Of a stretch of DNA of 13,282 nucleotides, positions 1 to 7,399 are shown piece after piece. Position 1 is the stretch's first letter, and each line of letters opens with the position of its first letter. The DNA is from Polaromonas sp. UBA5171 (lineage in GTDB: Bacteria; Pseudomonadota; Gammaproteobacteria; Burkholderiales; Burkholderiaceae_C). Below the pieces are notes generated by a model. It saw only the letters and a program-made list of their open reading frames with translations. It was not told where the DNA came from and ran no database searches. The position numbers and the translations under genes were made by a program. The stretch is from positions 40,092-53,373 of the forward strand of contig DHWX01000130.1 of NCBI GenBank assembly GCA_002413395.1, given 5' to 3'.

Positions 1-786
1 TTGTTCACCGGTTTTGCCGCGCGTGGCGGATTGACGGACCACCACGACGATGGTTTTGGCATCGGATTCTTTGAAGACAAGGCCTGTCGCCTTTTCATGG
101 ACAACCAGGCAGCCGCCAGCTCGCCGGTGGCCGATCTCATCAAACGCTACCCGATCAAATCATGCAATGTGGTTTCACACATTCGCAAGGCCACCCAGGG
201 CGATCCGCTGCGCCTTGAAAACAGTCACCCCTTCACACGAGAGCTCTGGGGGCGCCACTGGCTGTTTGCACACAACGGTGATCTGCTCAATTTTCACCCT
301 GTGTCTGGCGGCCACTACCAGCCGGTTGGCAATACCGACAGTGAACGCGCCTTCTGCGCGCTGCTGGAAGAACTCAAGCAGATCAGTCCGCGCGAGCCCT
401 GCTCGACGCGTGTCGTGTTTGAGGCCTTGTGCGCCATGAGCGAGCGCACCAGTGAGTTTGGCGTGTTCAATTTTCTGCTCTCCAACGGGCAAGCCCTGTT
501 CGCCCATTGCTCCACCCGGTTGTATTTCCTGGAGCGAAAGTGGCCATTTTCCAAGGCCAGGCTTGTTGATGCCGAATTGAGCATCGACTTTGCCCAAACC
601 AACGACCCCGAAGACCACCTCTGCGTGGTTGCCACCCAGCCGCTGACGCTCGACGAAAACTGGCAACCACTCCAACCCGGGCAGTTGCTGTGGATCGAAG
701 GTGGCCGCATTATGCAGAAGGCGCAGCTCAGGGTAAGCGACGAGGTGCGCAAGAAAAACGAAATCCTCCTGACCTTGCCAGCCTGA
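1..786 (+). CDS. Class II glutamine amidotransferase, YafJ-like (5' partial)
   Basis: This is the C-terminal 261 residues of a class II (Ntn-type) glutamine amidotransferase domain protein, a family that hydrolyses glutamine at an N-terminal cysteine; the acceptor reaction of YafJ-like members is not established. Visible family motifs, counted from the window edge, are GFAARGG near 5-10, HHDDGFGIGFFED near 14-26, HIRKAT at 60-65, NSHPF at 74-78 and HNGDL at 91-95. The reading frame is open at base 1. The first codon is TTG, but family members normally have roughly 15-20 more residues before this point, including the catalytic Cys2, so I treat the gene as truncated by the window and not as starting here. 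It ends in TGA. It is followed by 159 non-coding bases and then the threonine ammonia-lyase gene on the same strand. Its function in this neighbourhood is unclear, and it may be unrelated to the respiration genes. Confidence 0.88.
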   Translation: MFTGFAARGGLTDHHDDGFGIGFFEDKACRLFMDNQAAASSPVADLIKRYPIKSCNVVSHIRKATQGDPLRLENSHPFTRELWGRHWLFAHNGDLLNFHPVSGGHYQPVGNTDSERAFCALLEELKQISPREPCSTRVVFEALCAMSERTSEFGVFNFLLSNGQALFAHCSTRLYFLERKWPFSKARLVDAELSIDFAQTNDPEDHLCVVATQPLTLDENWQPLQPGQLLWIEGGRIMQKAQLRVSDEVRKKNEILLTLPA

Positions 787-889
787 CACTGTTCAACAGA
801 GCCGCAGCACCGGACCGCGCTTGGGTAAGCGTTCCTCTTGCATGGCCACGCACCATGGCGCAGTCATGCAGCATGATGGAGCAAACTAT

Positions 890-903
890 TTGAATCGGGT
901 CAA
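890..903. promoter_or_regulatory. Degenerate FNR-like dyad upstream of threonine ammonia-lyase
   Basis: The sequence TTGAATCGGGTCAA has the outer half-sites TTGA and TCAA at FNR/CRP-type spacing, but differs from the FNR consensus TTGATNNNNATCAA at one position in each half. It is centred about 50 bases before the ATG of the threonine ammonia-lyase gene. A small hairpin (CGGGT at 896-900 pairing with ACCCG at 909-913, loop of 8) overlaps its right half. No convincing -10/-35 pair is visible nearby, so its role is speculative. Confidence 0.22.
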
Positions 904-945
904 GCGAAACCCGGCAACCAATATCTCGCTGCCACAAGGAATTTT

Positions 946-2151
946 ATGCTCAGTCTCGATGATATAGAACAAGCCGCGCAGCGCCTGCAGGGGCATTTGC
1001 TGAACACGCCTTGCGTGGCTTCGCAGACGCTGTCACAGCTCACGGGGGCGCAAATTTACCTGAAGTTTGAAAATTTGCAATACACCTCATCTTTCAAGGA
1101 ACGCGGTGCCTGCAATAAACTCGCGCAACTCTCCAGTGCTGAACGGCATCGCGGCGTGATCGCCATGAGCGCGGGCAATCATGCCCAAGGCGTGGCCTAT
1201 CACGCGCAGCGCCTGGGCATACGCGCCGTCATCGTGATGCCGCGCTTCACCCCGGGCGTAAAAATTGAGCGCACCCGCGGTTTCGGTGCCGAAATCGTGC
1301 TGCACGGGGATACGCTGGATGAGTCACGCACCCATGCGCTGCTGCTCGCCGAGCGCGAAGGCCTGGTCTTTGTCCACCCCTACGATGACGAAGCCATCGT
1401 GGCTGGTCAGGGCACTGTCGGGCTGGAAATGCTTCGGGCCGTACCCGAGATTGACACTCTGGTGGTCGCCGTAGGCGGTGGTGGCCTGATTGCGGGAATG
1501 GCCACGGCCGCCAAGGCCATCAAGCCTGGCATTGAGGTGATTGGCGTGCAAACCTCGCGCTTTCCCGGCATGGTCAACGCCATCAAGGGCACCCACCACC
1601 CGCAGGGCAGCAGCACCATCGCCGATGGCATTGCGGTCGGCACGCCTGGCGTCATCCCGCAAGCCATCATTGCAAGGCTGGTTGATGACCTGGTGCTGGT
1701 AGATGAAGGAGATATTGAGCAGGCCATCGTGATGCTGCTCGAAATTGAAAAAACCCTGGTGGAAGGTGCCGGTGCGGCCGGGCTGGCGGCGCTGCTCAAA
1801 TATCCGGCGCGCTTTGCCGGGAAAAAAGTCGGGTTGGTGCTGTGCGGCGGCAATATAGACCCGCTGCTGCTGGCGGCCATCATTGAGCGCGGCATGGTGC
1901 GTGCCGGTCGGCTGGCGCGCATCAAGGTCAGTGCGCGGGACATCCCGGGTTCGCTGGCCCGGATCACCACGACCGTGGCCAGCGCGGGTGCCAACATCAA
2001 CGAGGTGCATCACCAGCGCGCCTTCACCATGCTGTCGGCCCAGAATGTGGAGATTGAACTGGTCATTCAGACGCGCGGGCGCAGTCACGTAGAGCAGGTT
2101 CTGGCGACCCTGAACGCGGCCGGGTTTGAAGCCGCTGAGCAGCAGCATTAG
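946..2151 (+). CDS. ilvA: Threonine ammonia-lyase (threonine dehydratase), ACT-domain type
   Basis: A PLP-dependent cytoplasmic enzyme that deaminates threonine to 2-oxobutanoate and ammonia, feeding isoleucine synthesis or threonine catabolism. The 401-residue protein has the fold-type II catalytic domain in residues 1 to about 320. PLP-lysine motif SFKERGA has Lys51, the substrate-loop motif SAGNHAQG is at 75-82, and the phosphate-binding glycine loop GGGGL is at 177-181. LCGGNID at 299-305 is the usual late motif. Residues 322-401 form a single ACT-like domain starting RLARIKVSARDIPGSLARI, so this is the shorter one-ACT form (about 400 residues) and not the long E. coli IlvA with a two-lobed regulatory domain (about 515). 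The start is set by AAGGA at 936-940, five bases before ATG. It converges with the TauE/SafE-like gene with only 24 bases between stop codons. Whether the physiological role is anabolic or catabolic cannot be told from sequence; the symbol is by family naming. Confidence 0.93.
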   Translation: MLSLDDIEQAAQRLQGHLLNTPCVASQTLSQLTGAQIYLKFENLQYTSSFKERGACNKLAQLSSAERHRGVIAMSAGNHAQGVAYHAQRLGIRAVIVMPRFTPGVKIERTRGFGAEIVLHGDTLDESRTHALLLAEREGLVFVHPYDDEAIVAGQGTVGLEMLRAVPEIDTLVVAVGGGGLIAGMATAAKAIKPGIEVIGVQTSRFPGMVNAIKGTHHPQGSSTIADGIAVGTPGVIPQAIIARLVDDLVLVDEGDIEQAIVMLLEIEKTLVEGAGAAGLAALLKYPARFAGKKVGLVLCGGNIDPLLLAAIIERGMVRAGRLARIKVSARDIPGSLARITTTVASAGANINEVHHQRAFTMLSAQNVEIELVIQTRGRSHVEQVLATLNAAGFEAAEQQH

Positions 2152-2175
2152 GGGAACCGGTATTTTTTCAGCGCC

Positions 2176-2853
2176 TTACGGTATCACGCACCACGGTGCG
2201 GCATTGTGCGCCAGCCCCATCCATAGCGCCCAGCCAGAAGTAACTGCCAAAGCTAGCCCGGCCAGACGAACGCCCCACTCGCCAGTACCCGCGCCACGCA
2301 GTCGCAGCAGTGTCCAGGGCCCGATCAAGAGCGACACACTGCTGCCTAGGGCAAACAGCGCCATGGTCAGCGCGCCATCCAGCGGACCACCGCTAAGCGC
2401 CGCCACCAACAGGGCAGAGTACAGCAGCCCGCAAGGCATGAAGGTCCAAAGCGCGCCAATGGCCAGCGGCGCGCCAGGCCCCCAGGCAACATGAAGCATC
2501 TGAACCTTGCTCCAGATGCTTCGCGCCGTCCCCTCCAGCCAGATCGGCTGCCGAGCCAGTAGTAGCAGGATCAACCCCAGCGCCATCGCGGCCACGTGGA
2601 ACATGGTCCAGACCGGACGCAACACAGCCGTTTGTGTCGTCAGCCACCCCAAGCCCTGCATGGAAGCGGCGGCCACTGCACCCAACGCCGAATAACCTGC
2701 CATGCGACCCACCTGGAACATCCAGAGGGCCGAGGTGTCGCGCTTGCCTGCTGCCTTGCCAATACCGGCGCAGGCCGCACCGCACATGGCAATGCAATGG
2801 GGTCCACCAACGACCCCCATGAGCAATGCCGTGACGGCCAGCGATGTTTGCAT
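2176..2853 (-). CDS. TauE/SafE family (DsbD_2-like) integral membrane protein
   Basis: A 225-residue, very hydrophobic protein with about six membrane segments, of the group labelled 'sulfite exporter TauE/SafE' or DsbD_2-like. Diagnostic motifs are GGPHCIAMCG at 16-25 (Cys20, Cys24), QVGRMAGYSALGA at 47-59 and FMPCGLLYSAL at 138-148 (Cys141). The paired membrane cysteines resemble those of CcdA/DsbD reductant-transfer proteins, and relatives are often encoded beside ccoS or fnr in other proteobacteria; a link to cbb3 oxidase or copper handling is therefore plausible, while sulfite export is not supported by anything here. It begins only 9 bases after the hemN stop codon on the same strand, so it is probably cotranscribed with hemN under the same FNR-controlled promoter. 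An AGGA lies about 17 bases before the ATG, inside the end of hemN, which is too far for a good ribosome site; translational coupling to hemN is likely. Confidence 0.85.
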   Translation of the reverse strand: MQTSLAVTALLMGVVGGPHCIAMCGAACAGIGKAAGKRDTSALWMFQVGRMAGYSALGAVAAASMQGLGWLTTQTAVLRPVWTMFHVAAMALGLILLLLARQPIWLEGTARSIWSKVQMLHVAWGPGAPLAIGALWTFMPCGLLYSALLVAALSGGPLDGALTMALFALGSSVSLLIGPWTLLRLRGAGTGEWGVRLAGLALAVTSGWALWMGLAHNAAPWCVIP

Positions 2854-2862
2854 TGAACGTTT

Positions 2863-4245
2863 TTATAGTATCCTGGAAAACCTTGCACGCTTATGGTCAG
2901 CCTGCAGGTAGCGGTCGAACACCATGGCCACGCCACTGGCAAATGAACCGCCCATGGAAGTCACCTCAATGCCGCTGTCATTGACCTCGACCAGCCCCTG
3001 CTCTTGCATATGCTGCAGAATCTCCAATTCAGCGGCGAAGTAACTTTTGAAATCTATCAGGTGGGCCAGTTCGACGGGCTCAAACTGCAACTGTCCCTGA
3101 CACATCAGGGCCATGATGACGGCCCGCCGCACCAAATCGTCGCGCGAAAGTGCCAGGCCCCGCACGACCGGCAGGCGGCCCTGGTCCAGATAGTCGTAAT
3201 ACTCTTCGAGTGTCTTGGCGTTCTGGCTGCAGGTGGCACCGACCCTGCCTATGGCCGACACGCCGAGCCCGATCAGGTCGCAGTCGGGATGGGTGCCGTA
3301 GCCCTGAAAATTGCGATGCAGGCGGCCCTGGCGCTTGGCTACGGCCAAAGGATCTTCGGGCAAGGCAAAGTGCCCCATGCCCACATGGACATACCCCGCA
3401 CGCTGGAGCGCTGCAAGTGAACGCGAGAGCATCGACACCCTGGCGTCCGCAGTGGGCAACTCAGCCGCGATGATCCGTCGCTGCGGTTTGTACCGCTCAG
3501 GGAGGTGGGTGTAGGCATGCAGCGCAATGCGATCCGGCTGCAATTGGGTGAGCTGTGCCAGCGTGCGATCAAACGACTCAGGAGTCTGCTGTGGCAAACC
3601 GTACATCAGATCAACGCTGGTGGATTCAAAACCCAATGCGCGCGCCGACTCCAGCAGGGAAAATATTTTCTCCGTGGACTGGATCCGGTGCACAGCTTTT
3701 TGCACCGCGGGATCAAAATCCTGCACGCCGAAGCTTAGCCGGTTGAAACCCAGCTCACGCAGCGTGGCCAGGCGCGTCGCATCCACGGTGCGTGGATCCA
3801 CTTCAATGGAGTATTCCCCGCTTGGAGCGAACGTAAAGGCGCACCGCAGCATGGCCATCAGCTCACGCAGTTCGCTGTCGTTCAGGAACATGGGCGTGCC
3901 ACCCCCCAGATGCAGCCGACTCACAAACTGGCCAATGCCCGCATGGGCGGTGTACAAGTCTGCCTCGCGTCTGAGGTAGCCCAGGTAAGCCTGACCATGT
4001 TCATGGTGCCTGGTGATGATCTTGTCGCAAGCGCAGTAGTAACACACCGATTCACAGAAAGGAACATGAACATAAAGGGACAGCGGCAACATCATGGCCG
4101 CGGCGCCGTCCCGGCGCTGCGCCAATGCCTGTGCGAGATGGTCCGGCGTGAAGGCTTCAACAAAACGGTCTGTTGTCGGATATGAGGTGTAGCGTGGACC
4201 GGACACACCAAAACGACGAATCAACTCGGGAAATAGGGACGGCAT
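2863..4245 (-). CDS. hemN: Oxygen-independent coproporphyrinogen III dehydrogenase
   Basis: A cytoplasmic radical-SAM enzyme that oxidatively decarboxylates coproporphyrinogen III to protoporphyrinogen IX without oxygen, supplying haem under low oxygen. The chosen 460-residue product matches the usual HemN length. Its N-terminus has RRFGVSGPRYTSYPT at 10-24. The 4Fe-4S/SAM motif CxxxCxxCxC is at Cys64, Cys68, Cys71 and Cys73, with LHLGGGTP at 111-118 and a HemN_C-type tail ending near VAMVFDRYLQAD. The frame is open up to an ATG at 4362, but that adds 39 atypical residues and runs through the FNR box; the ATG at 4245 gives the family N-terminus. No clear Shine-Dalgarno precedes it. One oddity: just before VAMVFDRYL the tail reads MGGSFASG, where relatives generally have a Gly-Arg/Trp-x-x-(V/I)-Arg stretch, so an expected arginine is missing. 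It is divergent from fnr and followed by the TauE/SafE-like gene. Confidence 0.93.
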   Translation of the reverse strand: MPSLFPELIRRFGVSGPRYTSYPTTDRFVEAFTPDHLAQALAQRRDGAAAMMLPLSLYVHVPFCESVCYYCACDKIITRHHEHGQAYLGYLRREADLYTAHAGIGQFVSRLHLGGGTPMFLNDSELRELMAMLRCAFTFAPSGEYSIEVDPRTVDATRLATLRELGFNRLSFGVQDFDPAVQKAVHRIQSTEKIFSLLESARALGFESTSVDLMYGLPQQTPESFDRTLAQLTQLQPDRIALHAYTHLPERYKPQRRIIAAELPTADARVSMLSRSLAALQRAGYVHVGMGHFALPEDPLAVAKRQGRLHRNFQGYGTHPDCDLIGLGVSAIGRVGATCSQNAKTLEEYYDYLDQGRLPVVRGLALSRDDLVRRAVIMALMCQGQLQFEPVELAHLIDFKSYFAAELEILQHMQEQGLVEVNDSGIEVTSMGGSFASGVAMVFDRYLQADHKRARFSRIL

Positions 4246-4305
4246 ACAATTGGTTGAAGTGCGTTGGTGGCGGTTCTGCGGAAGGATTGCCCGAAATTTA
4301 GGGTC

Positions 4306-4318
4306 AGTCTGTACAATA
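4306..4318 (-). promoter_or_regulatory. Putative hemN promoter -10 region
   Basis: On the minus strand the hexamer TATTGT (plus-strand 4313-4318) is a partial -10 match, predicting a start near 4306. The FNR box at 4343-4356 would then be centred about 43 bases upstream, close to the -41.5 position of class II FNR-activated promoters. No -35 hexamer is needed or obvious. The resulting leader to the hemN ATG would be about 60 bases. The position is an inference from spacing. Confidence 0.4.
4312..4317 (+). promoter_or_regulatory. Putative fnr promoter -10 hexamer
   Basis: TACAAT matches the sigma-70 -10 consensus at five of six positions. A weak TTGCCC (4287-4292) lies 19 bases upstream as a possible -35. 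It overlaps the hemN -10 candidate on the opposite strand. A start near 4324 would put the FNR box downstream of the start site, at about +20 to +33, a position suited to autorepression. Confidence 0.35.
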
Positions 4319-4342
4319 TGCCGGAAAACACTCGGCATATTC

Positions 4343-4356
4343 TTGACTTGGATCAA
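4343..4356. promoter_or_regulatory. FNR box in the hemN-fnr divergent region
   Basis: TTGACTTGGATCAA matches the FNR/ANR consensus TTGATNNNNATCAA with one mismatch (C for T in the left half). It lies between the divergent hemN and fnr genes. Its placement suits class II activation of hemN on the minus strand, with possible repression of fnr on the plus strand. The FNR-type protein encoded next door has the E-TVSR recognition-helix residues expected to read TTGA half-sites. Confidence 0.8.
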
Positions 4357-4394
4357 TGACAAACCGAGTCCCGCGCCAAACCGTGAGTTCCTCC

Positions 4395-4400
4395 GAGGAG
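4395..4400 (+). promoter_or_regulatory. Ribosome binding site deciding the fnr start
   Basis: GAGGAG sits six bases before the ATG at 4407, the best-placed start for fnr. The in-frame ATG further upstream at 4356 has no such site and its A lies inside the FNR box. Confidence 0.75.
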
Positions 4401-4406
4401 AAAGCC

Positions 4407-5207
4407 ATGCTGGATGTCACGCCATCACCGTCAGCCGTGACTCGGGGCGCAAAAACTGCCGGTGAAGCCAAAATACTCTACATGACCCCTCACTCCATCA
4501 AGGTTGCCTGCTCCAACTGCAACCTGCGAGAGCTGTGCATGCCCGTGGGATTAACTGCCGACGAACTGGACCGGATTGATAAAGTCGTCGGTACCCGCCG
4601 CCAGGTCAAGCGCGGAGCGGCCCTGTTCAGCAACGGCGAAAAATTTACTTCGTTGTATGCCATCCGCACCGGCTTTTTCAAGACCTGTGTCGCGTCCGAA
4701 GATGGGCGCGATCAGGTGACTGGTTTTCAGATGGCCGGCGAAATCATCGGCCTGGATGGCATCGTCCACGACCATCACACCTGTGATGCCGTGGCCCTGG
4801 AAGACGCGGAGGTGTGTGTCATGCCATTTGACCGCATCGAGGAATTGTCACGGGATATCTCCGCCCTGCAACACCATGTGCATAAAATCATGAGTCGCGA
4901 GATTGTTCGAGAGCATGGTGTGATGCTCCTGCTCGGCAGCATGCGCGCCGAGGAGCGTCTGGCTGCGTTCCTGCTCAATCTAGTGCAGCGTCTGCATGCC
5001 CGCGGATTTTCACAATCAGAGCTCGTCCTGCGCATGACGCGTGAGGAAATCGGCAGTTACCTGGGCCTCAAGCTCGAAACCGTGAGCCGCACTTTTTCGA
5101 AATTTTCGGAAGACGGGATCGCAGAGGTCAAGCACCGCCATGTGCGCATCCTCGACACCGATGCCCTCAGGCTGATCGTGAACAACAACCAGCTAAGCAG
5201 CCAGTAA
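4407..5207 (+). CDS. fnr: FNR/ANR-type oxygen-sensing transcription regulator
   Basis: A CRP/FNR-family regulator of 266 residues that senses oxygen through a 4Fe-4S cluster, dimerises when the cluster is intact and binds TTGATNNNNATCAA-like sites. The cluster cysteines are visible: CSNCNLRELC gives Cys35, Cys38 and Cys44 (C-x2-C-x5-C as in E. coli FNR), and the fourth is Cys137 in VCVMPF, aligning with E. coli Cys122. The cyclic-nucleotide-like beta-roll spans about 50-150, followed by the dimer helix and AEERLAAFLLNL at 181-192. The winged helix-turn-helix ends with the recognition helix LETVSRTF, carrying the Glu, Ser and Arg (224, 227, 228) that read TTGA half-sites. The start was chosen for GAGGAG six bases upstream. 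The box before hemN/fnr and the box before ccoN are obvious local targets. It converges with the cco operon end, with 63 bases between stop codons and no convincing terminator. Confidence 0.95.
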   Translation: MLDVTPSPSAVTRGAKTAGEAKILYMTPHSIKVACSNCNLRELCMPVGLTADELDRIDKVVGTRRQVKRGAALFSNGEKFTSLYAIRTGFFKTCVASEDGRDQVTGFQMAGEIIGLDGIVHDHHTCDAVALEDAEVCVMPFDRIEELSRDISALQHHVHKIMSREIVREHGVMLLLGSMRAEERLAAFLLNLVQRLHARGFSQSELVLRMTREEIGSYLGLKLETVSRTFSKFSEDGIAEVKHRHVRILDTDALRLIVNNNQLSSQ

Positions 5208-5270
5208 AGCCCGTTTCCGCATTTTGAAATGTGGCACCAGCCTGCATCACCTGCAGCAAACCTTGCGCAT

Positions 5271-5561
5271 TCAACATCCACCTTCCTTCGGACAACTTTC
5301 GGGGCGTGCATTGACCGGCAATGGACAGCGATTGACCTCGAAGGGCGACATGGCAAGCAACGTGGTCAATGCGCTGGAGGCCATGGCCAACACCCAGAAA
5401 ACGAAAAATGCCAGTGTGTAGACGCCTTCGCGGGACATCGCCAAGGGATGGCCAAACCATTGCAGATCCTGCGGATCCACAACCGTGAACACCAGTACTT
5501 CAATCACACCGGCCACCAAAAAAGCAGGCCAGGCAATCCACATCAGACGTTGGGCAAGCAT
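5271..5561 (-). CDS. Unrecognised small membrane protein at the end of the cco operon
   Basis: I do not recognise a named family. The 96-residue protein has two strongly predicted membrane helices, about residues 6-28 (LMWIAWPAFLVAGVIEVLVF) and 46-71 (GVYTLAFFVFWVLAMASSAL), joined by a loop with VDPQDLQWFGHPL. The charged, proline-rich tail holds three cysteines (79, 90 and the last residue, 96) in NRCPLPV, ESCPKEGGC. The ATG at 5561 has AAGGAA (5566-5571) four bases upstream, a good ribosome site; the frame continues upstream of this, but those residues overlap fixH and look like out-of-frame coding. It starts 34 bases after the fixH stop on the same strand and is the last gene of the ccoNOQPGH set, so a part in cbb3 oxidase assembly or its regulation is a reasonable guess, nothing more. 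Confidence 0.75.
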   Translation of the reverse strand: MLAQRLMWIAWPAFLVAGVIEVLVFTVVDPQDLQWFGHPLAMSREGVYTLAFFVFWVLAMASSALTTLLAMSPFEVNRCPLPVNARPESCPKEGGC

Positions 5562-5595
5562 GTGTTTCCTTGTCTCCGGTTGAAGCTCACGGCAA

Positions 5596-5871
5596 TCAGG
5601 GTTTTGATGGCCCAGGCACACCGGCCGCGGCGTGATTTCGGGCCTGCATCGCAAGCGCCGCATTGGCAGCGGAGTCCGCATCCGGCTGGACAACCCGGTC
5701 CGCCGGACCGTGGGCCTGTGACTGAATGTTGTACGCGGGATCTACAGGGTCTGGAATGGTGATGGCCAGATACAAGGTGACAAATGAGGCGACAACCACA
5801 ATTGCCGGTCCTGCAATCACCAGCCACACATGGCCAAACGTCCACCAGGGTTTTGCTTGATTATTGTGCAT
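5596..5871 (-). CDS. ccoH: Short FixH/CcoH-type cbb3 oxidase assembly protein
   Basis: A 91-residue single-span membrane protein of the FixH/CcoH type, which in other bacteria associates with the assembling cbb3 oxidase and is needed for its stability. The N-terminus KPWWTFGHVWLVIAGPA is characteristic of the betaproteobacterial short form, with one helix at about 13-37 followed by TIPDPVDPAYN. The remainder (about 50-91) is Ala-, Gln- and Pro-rich and low in complexity, and it lacks the larger beta-rich periplasmic domain of rhizobial FixH (about 165 residues). The start ATG has AAGGAA six bases upstream, which overlaps the ccoG stop region; the gap to the ccoG stop is 9 bases, so the two are translationally close. 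Assignment rests on the N-terminal motif and the position directly after ccoG. Confidence 0.82.
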   Translation of the reverse strand: MHNNQAKPWWTFGHVWLVIAGPAIVVVASFVTLYLAITIPDPVDPAYNIQSQAHGPADRVVQPDADSAANAALAMQARNHAAAGVPGPSKP

Positions 5872-5880
5872 ATCAGTTCC

Positions 5881-7347
<1,467 letters not shown>

Positions 7348-7370
7348 TGGGACGGCTCAATACTGAAAAC

Positions 7371-7390
7371 CCGACCGGGATTTCCCGGGC
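7371..7390 (-). other. GC-rich hairpin between ccoP and ccoG
   Basis: In the ccoP-ccoG gap the minus-strand RNA can form a perfect five-pair stem, CCGGG (7384-7388 complement) and CCCGG (7375-7379 complement), with a four-base loop AAAT. A TCGGGTTTTC stretch follows, giving a short, displaced U tract. It could be a leaky terminator, attenuating ccoG and later genes relative to ccoNOQP, or an mRNA end-stabilising structure. The U tract is too short and too far from the stem for a strong intrinsic terminator. Confidence 0.4.
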
Positions 7391-7399
7391 AAGCATGGA

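Noticed and set aside
1..3. TTG as true start of the amidotransferase
   Set aside because: The family's catalytic N-terminal Met-Cys and about 15-20 residues would be missing; truncation by the window edge explains this better.
896..913. CGGGT/ACCCG hairpin as a terminator for the amidotransferase gene
   Set aside because: Only five pairs and no T tract follow it.
2152..2175. Terminator between the convergent ilvA and TauE/SafE genes
   Set aside because: Only ACCG/CGGT (4 pairs) with a long loop is possible; the T run precedes the second arm, so it does not form an intrinsic terminator.
4246..4362. 39-residue N-terminal extension of hemN
   Set aside because: The extension is unlike HemN, crosses the FNR box and the predicted hemN start site; ATG at 4245 gives the normal family N-terminus.
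4356..4406. Earlier in-frame ATG for fnr, adding 17 residues
   Set aside because: The A of this ATG is the last base of the FNR box and there is no ribosome site, whereas ATG at 4407 has GAGGAG six bases upstream.
5208..5270. Terminator between fnr and the cco operon end
   Set aside because: The short hairpins CATTT/AAATG and CTGCA/TGCAG are five pairs each, with no T tract after them.
5562..5693. Upstream extension of the 96-residue membrane protein
   Set aside because: It overlaps fixH out of frame, is Arg/Pro-rich, and the ATG at 5561 has its own ribosome site.
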